A DNA stretch of 64,000 bases, from contig CAZFEK010000001.1 of NCBI GenBank assembly GCA_964517465.1, positions 62,001 through 126,000 on the forward strand, given 5' to 3'. This DNA comes from JACPUX01 sp964517465. GTDB lineage: Bacteria; Pseudomonadota; Gammaproteobacteria; Burkholderiales; Casimicrobiaceae. The notes beneath the pieces were generated by a model that saw only the letters and a program-made list of their open reading frames with translations, was not told where the DNA came from and did no database searches. Made by a program: the position numbers and the translations under genes. Of this stretch, positions 54,817 to 61,742 are shown in pieces. Within the stretch, counting starts at the first letter, position 1, and each line of letters opens with the position of its first letter.

Positions 54817-55161
54817 TCAGCTCCCGCCGCTCCTCATTTGTGTCCAATGCGGCATGACGATCAGGGCATAAATCGCCGGAACGCCATAAGCAAGGGCCTG
54901 GCCCGCCCAGCCATTCACCCACTGCGATCCAATGCTGGCAAGCAGCATCACGCCAGCACCGAAGCCGACAAAAAAGGTAATGGGACCCCAGGTTCGCATT
55001 TGCCACAAACCCATGGCCGAGGCGATGGTCGCCAGGGCGGCGGCGATCCACATCGCGGCAAAAACCAGATCAGTCAAGCCGATCAGTTGCACCAGACCGA
55101 GCTGAACAACGCCGAGCACGCCAACGATATAACAGAACACCGAGATCGACTGCGGACGCAT
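54817..55161 (-). CDS. Small membrane protein with four predicted helices
   Basis: Function not recognised. The 114-residue protein starts MRPQSISVFCYIVGVLGVVQ and has four hydrophobic stretches (about 8-25, 30-52, 58-78, 85-105), with short charged loops (QMRTWGP). It is likely in the inner membrane. It lies 30 bases downstream of the nirC-like gene, same direction, so it may be co-expressed with it. Confidence 0.7.
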   Translation of the reverse strand: MRPQSISVFCYIVGVLGVVQLGLVQLIGLTDLVFAAMWIAAALATIASAMGLWQMRTWGPITFFVGFGAGVMLLASIGSQWVNGWAGQALAYGVPAIYALIVMPHWTQMRSGGS

Positions 55162-55191
55162 GGGTGAAAGGGAAATGGAAATGCCGCCATT

Positions 55192-56010
55192 TTAGCCCAA
55201 CTCCCTGCCCTGCAGTTCTCCAGGACTCGCCGCGCCGGCGATGCGCATGACCGGACGGGAGGCGAACCAATAAGCGCCCGCCATAAAAAAAGCCCCGGCG
55301 ACGGTATTGCCGAGCGTCACCCAAAACAGGTTGTGGGCCATACCCAGCAGCGTAACGGTTTCGGGATGCTTGCCGAGCAAGGCGATGGCAAACAAACTCA
55401 TGTTGGCCACGCTATGCTCATAGCCGCTGGCTATGAAGGCAAACAGGCACCAGAAGATCGCCCCGAGTTTAGCCGCATCGCTCGCGGTGCGAGCCGCCAT
55501 CCACAGGGCAAGGCAAACCAGCCAGTTGCAGAGTATCGCGCGGGCAAAAAGCGCCCCCGGCGCAGCATTCATCTTCGCGCTTGCGACCTTGAACAGCAGC
55601 GGCGCCCCATCACCCAGCAGCACGCCTCCACCCCCCGCCGCGAACAAGAACCCGAGCACCATTGCGCCGGCGAGGTTCCCGATCCACGCATAGGCCCAAA
55701 CCCTGATTAGCTCGGGGGCCGAGATTTTGCGCTGCAGACAACCCAGGGACATCACCATGGTGAGTCCGGTGAAGAGCTCAGAACCGGCAAAGACGACCAG
55801 CGTCAAGGCAATCCCGAATGACGCACCCATCACCAAGCGCTGCCATGCGGGCTCGATGGTGGCGCCGACGCTGAAAATCAGGATGATTCCGAGGCCCACA
55901 TAAGCCCCAGCCATCATCGCGCCAACCAAAAAGGCAAGCGGCCTATGGCGCGCCCAGTCCGCTTTCTTCCGCGCAACGCCGGCAAAGGCTTCAATCGTTT
56001 CCTGATACAT
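55192..56010 (-). CDS. Formate/nitrite transporter family protein (FocA/NirC-like)
   Basis: A 272-residue inner-membrane channel of six helices. It starts MYQETIEAFAGVARKKAD, with the FNT signatures GASFGIALTLVVFAGSELFT and NMSLFAIALLG, and AYAWIGNLAGAM. The position beside nirBD supports a nitrite channel (NirC), though the FNT family also carries formate and hydrosulfide. The ATG at 56010 is chosen. The nirD stop is 220 bases upstream, so this may be a separate promoter or an operon with a long spacer. Confidence 0.9.
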   Translation of the reverse strand: MYQETIEAFAGVARKKADWARHRPLAFLVGAMMAGAYVGLGIILIFSVGATIEPAWQRLVMGASFGIALTLVVFAGSELFTGLTMVMSLGCLQRKISAPELIRVWAYAWIGNLAGAMVLGFLFAAGGGGVLLGDGAPLLFKVASAKMNAAPGALFARAILCNWLVCLALWMAARTASDAAKLGAIFWCLFAFIASGYEHSVANMSLFAIALLGKHPETVTLLGMAHNLFWVTLGNTVAGAFFMAGAYWFASRPVMRIAGAASPGELQGRELG

Positions 56011-56229
56011 GTACGCTCCCACCCTGGTGAGTCACGCCGCCCATCTCAGGCGGGGCCTGGTTCGGGCCAAGGCCTTATCCGCGCCGTGCGCGGCCCGCTG
56101 GCAATGCCGGCGGCGTCCTGCGGCCCCAAGGGCCCGGTCTCGCCACCCGTTTCAGCTAGGCCCGCACCCCCTCGACCGCGTTTCGTCTTGCCGACCCCGC
56201 CCTGCGGATGTGCACTCGACCGGCGGCGG

Positions 56230-56544
56230 TCAGTGTCCGAGATTCAGGTATACCACCCCTTTGTCGAGGCGCACCCGATACTTCTCAGCGCAGCCTTGGT
56301 CGGGCGCCTGCGCCGCGCCGCTATCGAGATGCAGGGTAAGACCATGCAGCGGACAAGTGACGCGCCGGTCGAAGACGATTCCTTGCGAGAGCGGACCGCC
56401 TTTGTGCGGACAGCGATCGGCTAGGGCAAAAAGTTCGTCCTCGGCATTGCGAAAGACCGCCACGTCTCCTCGCTCCGTTTTGACCACCCGCGCACCCAAG
56501 CGCGGAATTTCTTCAATGGGGCAAACTCTCAACCACTCGCTCAT
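56230..56544 (-). CDS. nirD: Nitrite reductase (NADH) small subunit
   Basis: A Rieske-like [2Fe-2S] subunit of the NirBD nitrite reductase. The 104-residue product starts MSEWLRVCPIEEIPRLGARV and has the cluster motif CPHKGGPLSQG plus CPLHGLTL, so the 2 Cys-2 His ligands are present. The ATG at 56544 lies inside the 3' end of nirB, overlapping by 32 bases. It is co-transcribed with nirB and precedes the nitrite channel gene. Confidence 0.95.
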   Translation of the reverse strand: MSEWLRVCPIEEIPRLGARVVKTERGDVAVFRNAEDELFALADRCPHKGGPLSQGIVFDRRVTCPLHGLTLHLDSGAAQAPDQGCAEKYRVRLDKGVVYLNLGH

Positions 56545-58990
56545 GGCGGCTACCTTTCTCATTCTCGAGGTCTATCGACTGGAACTGGGCGTCCGCCCCA
56601 CCCGCTTGCTCGGCCCAAGGATCGGGCAAGCCGGCCAGCGCTTCTTGCAGGCGTGAATACAAAGCCTTACGCCCCGCTGTATCGGTGACGACGCGGCTCT
56701 TGACATAATCGAGCCCGACGCGCTGCACCCAATGCACAGAGCGATCGAGGTAGCGCGCTTCCTCGCGATAGAGCTGCAAAAACGCGCCGCTGTATTCCAG
56801 CACCTCTTCAGCCGTTTTCACTTTGACCAGGAATTGCGCCACCTCGGCCTTGATGCCCCCGTTGCCGGCGACGTAGATCTCCCAGCCCGAGTCCACCCCA
56901 ACGACGCCGACATCTTTGATGGTCGCCTCGGCGCAGTTGCGCGGGCAGCCCGAAACGGCGAGCTTCACCTTGTGCGGCGCCCACATGCGGTCGAGTTCCT
57001 GCTCCAGACGTATCCCCAAAGCAGTGGAGTCCTGCACGCCAAAGCGGCACCATTGCGAACCCACACAGGTTTTGACGGTGCGTATCGACTTTCCGTAGGC
57101 GAAACCCGAGGGCATGTCGAGGTCGGCCCAGACCTTGGGCAGATCGTTTTTCTTGACCCCCAGGAGGTCGATGCGCTGGCCGCCGGTAATTTTCACCGTA
57201 GGCACGGAGTATTTCTCCGCCACCTCGGCGATGCGCTTGAGCTGTGCCGGCGTGGTCACACCGCCGTGGATGCGCGGCACCACCGAATAGCTCCCATCCT
57301 TCTGGATGTTGGCATGAGCGCGCTCATTGATGAAACGCGACTGCGGGTCGTCTCGGTACTCGCCGGGCCAGGCGCAAAGAAGATAATAGTTAAGCGCCGG
57401 CCGGCAGCTGGCGCAGCCGTTGGGCGTGCGCCATTCCAGAAATCGCATCGCCTCGGGAATGGACAAGAGGCGATTCTCGCGGATCGCGCGGCGCACATCT
57501 TCGTGCGAATAATCGGTGCAGCGGCACAGCGGCTTGGCGGCAGCGGCCACCGGCTGATAGGCGCCCCCCACCACCGTGGCGAGTATCTGCTCAACCAGTC
57601 CGGTGCAAGAACCGCAAGAAGAAGAGGCTTTGGTATGCTGGCGCACCTCATCGAGGGTGAAGAGCCCTTTTTCCTTGATCGACTTGACGATGGTCCCTTT
57701 GCATACACCGTTGCAGCCGCAGACTTCGAAGTCATCGGGCAGCTCGGCGGCACGGTTCTCGCCTTGGTGCCCGGTGTTGCCCAGGCCCGATTCGCCGAAC
57801 ATCAAGCGCTCGCGCCGCCCGGCCAGCGGCTTGCCTTCTTTCATGAGCTGGAAATACCAGCTCGAATCGACGGTGTCGCCCACCAGCACCGCACCCACCA
57901 GCTTTCCTTCGCGGATCACGAGTTTCTTGTAGATGCCGCCGCTTTTGTCCAGCAGTACGATGTCCTCGGTGTTCGCAGTGCCCAAAAATTCCCCGGCGGA
58001 AAAGACGTCGATGCCGGTCACCTTGAGCTTGGTCGACAAGGTGGAGCCGCGGTACCGCGCAATGCCGAATTCCGCCAGGTGATTGGCGCAGACTTTGGCC
58101 TGCTCGAACAAAGGTGCCACCAAGCCATAGGCAATGCCGCGATGCGAGACACATTCGCCCACGGCATAGATGCGCGGATCGTAAGTCATCATGGTGTCGT
58201 TGACCACCACGCCGCGATCGCAAAACAGCCCCGCGTCGCGCGCCAAAGCATCGTTGGGGCGTATGCCCACCGCCATCACCACCAGGTCGGCGGGAAGCTC
58301 CCGTCCGTCATCGAGGCGCAACTGGGCAACCCGCCCCTCCTCGCCGGCAATCAGGGCTTGCGTCTGCCTGCCGATCTCGAATTTCAGGCCGCGCTTCTCC
58401 AGCGCCGTTTGAAGGATGCCCGCCGCTGTTGCATCGAGCTGGCGCTCCATGAGCCAGGGTGCCAGATGCACCACGGTGACCTCCATACCGCGGGCTTTGA
58501 GACCATTGGCCGCTTCAAGCCCCAACAGTCCGCCACCGATCACCACGGCATGCCGATACTGCTGGGCGGCGGCGATCATCGCCTCGGTGTCGGCGATGTC
58601 GCGGTAGGCCAGCACGCCGGGCAACTGCGCGCCAGGAATGGGCAGGCGTATCGGCGAGGAGCCGGTGGCGAGCAACAAACGATCGTAGGGCAGCTTCAAA
58701 CCGTCGGCTGTTTCCACGACCCGAGCGTGGCGGTCGAGCCGCGTGACCTCCTTGCCCAGATGCAATTCGATGCCGCGCGCTTGATACCACTCGCGCGGAT
58801 TGAGGATGATCTGTTCGAAGTGCTGTTCGCCTGCCAGAACCGGCGAAAGCAATATGCGGTTGTAATTGCTGACCGGCTCGGCCCCCAGAACGGTGATGTC
58901 ATAAAGGTCGGGTGCGAGCTTCAGCAGTTCTTCGAGCGTGCGCACGCCCGCCATGCCGTTGCCGACCAAGACCAGTTTCATTTTGCGCAT
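56513..58990 (-). CDS. nirB: Nitrite reductase (NADH) large subunit
   Basis: Reduces nitrite to ammonium with NADH, using FAD, [2Fe-2S], [4Fe-4S] and siroheme. The 825-residue protein has the FAD/NAD module at the N-terminus (KLVLVGNGMAGVRTLEELL, VVIGGGLLGLEAANGL), two BFD-like segments (CGCNGVCKGTIV, CGSCTGLVEQ), the sulfite/nitrite reductase part, and the siroheme-[4Fe-4S] ligands C-VGSQW-C and SGCPRNCAEA. The start at 58990 has GGAG upstream. It overlaps nirD by 32 bases. It is an assimilatory-like or ammonifying enzyme; cbiX in this window may supply siroheme chelation. Confidence 0.97.
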   Translation of the reverse strand: MRKMKLVLVGNGMAGVRTLEELLKLAPDLYDITVLGAEPVSNYNRILLSPVLAGEQHFEQIILNPREWYQARGIELHLGKEVTRLDRHARVVETADGLKLPYDRLLLATGSSPIRLPIPGAQLPGVLAYRDIADTEAMIAAAQQYRHAVVIGGGLLGLEAANGLKARGMEVTVVHLAPWLMERQLDATAAGILQTALEKRGLKFEIGRQTQALIAGEEGRVAQLRLDDGRELPADLVVMAVGIRPNDALARDAGLFCDRGVVVNDTMMTYDPRIYAVGECVSHRGIAYGLVAPLFEQAKVCANHLAEFGIARYRGSTLSTKLKVTGIDVFSAGEFLGTANTEDIVLLDKSGGIYKKLVIREGKLVGAVLVGDTVDSSWYFQLMKEGKPLAGRRERLMFGESGLGNTGHQGENRAAELPDDFEVCGCNGVCKGTIVKSIKEKGLFTLDEVRQHTKASSSCGSCTGLVEQILATVVGGAYQPVAAAAKPLCRCTDYSHEDVRRAIRENRLLSIPEAMRFLEWRTPNGCASCRPALNYYLLCAWPGEYRDDPQSRFINERAHANIQKDGSYSVVPRIHGGVTTPAQLKRIAEVAEKYSVPTVKITGGQRIDLLGVKKNDLPKVWADLDMPSGFAYGKSIRTVKTCVGSQWCRFGVQDSTALGIRLEQELDRMWAPHKVKLAVSGCPRNCAEATIKDVGVVGVDSGWEIYVAGNGGIKAEVAQFLVKVKTAEEVLEYSGAFLQLYREEARYLDRSVHWVQRVGLDYVKSRVVTDTAGRKALYSRLQEALAGLPDPWAEQAGGADAQFQSIDLENEKGSRHERVVESLPH

Positions 58991-59197
58991 GCCCATCTCC
59001 GCGTCGAGGAATACTTGCTCCACCCTCCGCAAAGGCAATGCCAGGATCGCGCAATACGCACGAATGCCGCGTCAAGCAAGGCGTTCGCCCCCGAAAGTGG
59101 GAGCCTGAACCCGATACTGCGACGCACAATTTTGGGTAATGGTCCGGGCGTCACGCACCAAGTCGGAACAAACCGAGCCGGCGTGACCCCTTGAACT

Positions 59198-59572
59198 TCA
59201 GACGCCGAAGCCGACGAGCGCGGCCCGCAGCTGCGGCAACAGCAGGTCCAGTTCCTTCGCGTCGAAAGGTTCGTGCGCCCGCTTGGCGACGCCAAAATCG
59301 GCCAAGACGAGATGCCGATCGGGCGTCACTTGGCGCTGCGAGAGACAGGCTCGCACGCAGGCGAGGTGACAGCCATCGAGGGCCAGAATCGGCCGGCCAG
59401 AGCGCGCCAGGCGCACCAAAGCCGGCACGCCCCCTCCTACACCGGCGATGCACGACATCTCCGCGATGCCTTCACGCGTAAGCTGCAAGGCCAGCGCATT
59501 GGTGAGCTGCGCCGCGCTCGAACAGCCCGAGCAGGAATAAATCAGCGGGAAGGTGGCAGGCTTGGCAGACAT
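59198..59572 (-). CDS. DGC-domain putative metal (zinc)-binding protein
   Basis: A 124-residue Cys-rich protein of the DGC family. It has YSCSGCSSAAQLTNALA near the N-terminus and LDGCHLACVRAC, which names the family. The frame is open to 59740 but the start at 59572 gives the family-like N-terminus (MSAKPATFPLIYSC). There is no signal peptide. It lies between nirB and the divergent DUF2249 operon. The function is not established; metal handling is the best guess. Confidence 0.82.
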   Translation of the reverse strand: MSAKPATFPLIYSCSGCSSAAQLTNALALQLTREGIAEMSCIAGVGGGVPALVRLARSGRPILALDGCHLACVRACLSQRQVTPDRHLVLADFGVAKRAHEPFDAKELDLLLPQLRAALVGFGV

Positions 59573-59779
59573 TTGATCGCGGCTCGTGGAGAGCATGATT
59601 TTATGCCAGCTTTGTTGCCGCTTTGTGTCCACGCATCGAGTATAAGCCCCGTCATTCACGCCGGGGCCCCCGAGACCATGCCGCAGCCATGAGCCCGCTG
59701 ACTGCGCGCGCAATGGCGGCACGGAAACTCCGTCCTTCATGGCGGGGGCAACTCACCTCGCACTGATGCCCTTCCTTTC
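59573..59779. other. Divergent intergenic region of the DGC and DUF2249 genes
   Basis: The full gap is 59573-59886, a little over 310 bases, and must contain both promoters. Apart from the FNR-type box at 59780-59793 listed separately, no feature stands out. Confidence 0.4.
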
Positions 59780-59793
59780 TTGATGCAAATCAC
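59780..59793 (+). promoter_or_regulatory. FNR/DNR-type operator
   Basis: TTGAT-GCAA-ATCAC matches the TTGAT-N4-ATCAA consensus at 9 of 10 fixed positions. Its centre is about 100 bases before the DUF2249 start, so a start site about 41 bases further on would leave a leader of some 60 bases. It predicts induction without oxygen (FNR) or by nitric oxide (DNR). Confidence 0.75.
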
Positions 59794-59886
59794 GGCAAGC
59801 AAAACCCGCCGGTGCGAGACTTGCCGCCCGATCCAGCGCCGCGCGAAACCCCTGCGGGCGCAGTGCCTAATCTCCCGAGGTGATTC

Positions 59887-60144
59887 ATGTCGCAACCCCA
59901 CCTGCATATTCTGCCGGACCAAATTTATCCTTTCGACGCCCGCGGCATCGCCAAGCGGTTTCGGCATGCGGCCATTTTTGGCGCGCTCGATGCTTTGCAT
60001 CCCGGCGAAACCATGCGCTTCGTCAACGATCACGACCCCTTGCCTTTGCTGCAGCAATTGCAAATGCGTTACGGCGAGCTGGTGGAAATCAGCTACGTCG
60101 AACGCGCGCCGCAGGGTGTGGTGATCGACTTCATTCGCCGCTAG
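59887..60144 (+). CDS. DUF2249 domain protein
   Basis: An 85-residue protein starting MSQPHLHILPDQIYPFDARG, with DALHPGETMRFVNDHDPLPL and QMRYGELVEISYVERAP, the DUF2249 pattern. Members are TusA-like in fold and occur in denitrification and hemerythrin gene clusters, but their role is not established. It stands at the head of an operon (DUF2249-CDF-FmdE) downstream of an FNR-type box, 63 bases before the CDF gene. Probably cytoplasmic. Confidence 0.87.
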   Translation: MSQPHLHILPDQIYPFDARGIAKRFRHAAIFGALDALHPGETMRFVNDHDPLPLLQQLQMRYGELVEISYVERAPQGVVIDFIRR

Positions 60145-60207
60145 CCTGGCGGCCAGGCCAGACCTGGTCGATCAAACCCAGCGCATCCAGCCCGAGACCT
60201 TGGCGCC

Positions 60208-61107
60208 ATGACCCGCTCCCGCGCCGTACGGCGCATGGCTTGGCTGTCGATCGCAACTTCGGTGCTCACTTTGGGCCTGAAGTTTGGTGCCTACTTTCTC
60301 ACCGGCTCGGTGAGTTTGCTCTCCGACGCGCTGGAGGCTTTGGTCAATCTCGCTGCGGGATTGGTCGCCCTCGGGGCGCTTTCGGTCGCGGAACAACCGG
60401 CCGACGATCGCCATGCTTACGGCCACGATAAAGCCGAATATTTTTCCAGCGGCGTCGAAGGTGCGCTGATCCTGGTCGCCGCGCTGTCGATTTTTTACGC
60501 CGCGGCGCAAAGGCTCTTCGCTCCGGCACCGCTGGAACATCTGGGCGCTGGTTTGCTGGTGGCGCTGGCCGCCGCCGCGGCCAACTTCTTCACCGCCCGC
60601 GTCATGCTCGGCGTGGCGCGCAAACACGACAGCATCGCCATCGAGGCAGACGCCCAGCACCTGCTCACCGACGTGTGGACTTCGGCCGGTGTGGTGGGCG
60701 GCTTGTGCATCGTGCTTCTGGTGCCGCAGTGGTACTTGCTCGACCCCTTGATCGCCCTAGCGGTCGCCTTGCATATCGTTTGGACCGGCATCGATCTCCT
60801 GCGGCGTTCGGTCGACGGTTTGATGGATGCCGCACTGCCGGCCGAGGAAGCGGCACGCGTCGAAACTTTGATCAAAGAAATGCTTCCGCATGAAGCTAGC
60901 CACCATGCCCTGCGCACTCGAAAATCCGGAGCGCGGCGTTTTCTCGAATTCCATCTGCTGGTGCCGGGACAGACGCCGGTGCGCGAGGCACACGCCCTGT
61001 GTGACCGCATCGAAGCGCGCTTGCATCGAGAACTGGCCAACGCCTCGATTACCATTCACGTCGAACCGATAGAGCAGCATCAGCCACACCCTGGAGACGC
61101 CCCGTGA
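60208..61107 (+). CDS. Cation diffusion facilitator (CDF) metal transporter
   Basis: A 299-residue inner-membrane metal exporter. The six-TM part covers about residues 10-200, followed by a cytoplasmic domain (SGARRFLEFHLLVPGQTPV, HALCDRIEARLH). The TM5 metal motif HxxxD is intact (H151-LLT-D155), but TM2 has E43-ALV-N47 in place of the usual D/H-x3-D pair. This predicts an unusual metal choice; iron, manganese or zinc are possible. It overlaps the FmdE-like gene by 4 bases. Confidence 0.9.
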   Translation: MTRSRAVRRMAWLSIATSVLTLGLKFGAYFLTGSVSLLSDALEALVNLAAGLVALGALSVAEQPADDRHAYGHDKAEYFSSGVEGALILVAALSIFYAAAQRLFAPAPLEHLGAGLLVALAAAAANFFTARVMLGVARKHDSIAIEADAQHLLTDVWTSAGVVGGLCIVLLVPQWYLLDPLIALAVALHIVWTGIDLLRRSVDGLMDAALPAEEAARVETLIKEMLPHEASHHALRTRKSGARRFLEFHLLVPGQTPVREAHALCDRIEARLHRELANASITIHVEPIEQHQPHPGDAP

Positions 61108-61712
61108 GCTTTCCCGCCTTCTTCGAACAAGTGCCGCGAATCACCTTGCGCGACCCGCTGGCCGATTTTTTGGGTGCTGCCGATGGCGGCTTCATCACCT
61201 ACACCTATGCCGACGCCGTAAAGCTCGCCGGCCACTCCTGCCCCACCGTGGCGGGCGCCTACCTCGCTACGCGTCGCGCGCTGCTCGCCCTCTACGGCCA
61301 GGAAATGCCAGAGCGCGGCCGCTTGCGCGTGGAATTCGCGGAAAGCGCGACGCAAGGCGTGACCGGCGTCATCGCCAGCGTTGCGCGGCTCATCACTGGC
61401 GCCACTGGCGAAGAGGGATTCAAGGGAATAGGCGGGCGCTTCGATCGCCGCTGCCTGTTGGAATTCGGCGCCGAAATCGAAAGCGAAATTCGTTTCACCC
61501 GAACGGACAACAACGCCGCAGTCGATGTCACTTTGCAATTGGGCCAAGTGCCGGCCGACCCGGCGATGATGCCGCTTATGCAGCGCTGCGCCCAGCAGAC
61601 CGCCAGTGCCCAAGAACTTGCTGAGTTCGGACGCCTCTGGCAAGACCGCGTGCGGCGCATTTTGCTCGATCACGCCGACGATGAAGCGATGATCCGGGTT
61701 GCTGCGGTTTAG
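61104..61712 (+). CDS. FmdE-domain protein
   Basis: A 202-residue protein of the FmdE family, named from an archaeal formylmethanofuran dehydrogenase operon but widespread in bacteria. The diagnostic KLAGHSCPTVAGAYLATRRA motif with Cys and His ligands is present near residue 40, and there is no C-terminal Zn finger. It starts with a GTG that overlaps the CDF stop (GTGA). Its role is unknown; the shared operon with a metal exporter and DUF2249 points to metal handling under anoxia. Confidence 0.82.
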   Translation: MSFPAFFEQVPRITLRDPLADFLGAADGGFITYTYADAVKLAGHSCPTVAGAYLATRRALLALYGQEMPERGRLRVEFAESATQGVTGVIASVARLITGATGEEGFKGIGGRFDRRCLLEFGAEIESEIRFTRTDNNAAVDVTLQLGQVPADPAMMPLMQRCAQQTASAQELAEFGRLWQDRVRRILLDHADDEAMIRVAAV

Positions 61713-61742
61713 CGCCAAGGACCTGCTTCGCGACAAAACCCG

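Noticed and set aside
56732..59194. 820-residue open frame opposite nirB
   Set aside because: It is a GC-driven shadow: the opposite frame has complete nirB motifs and this one has no family features.
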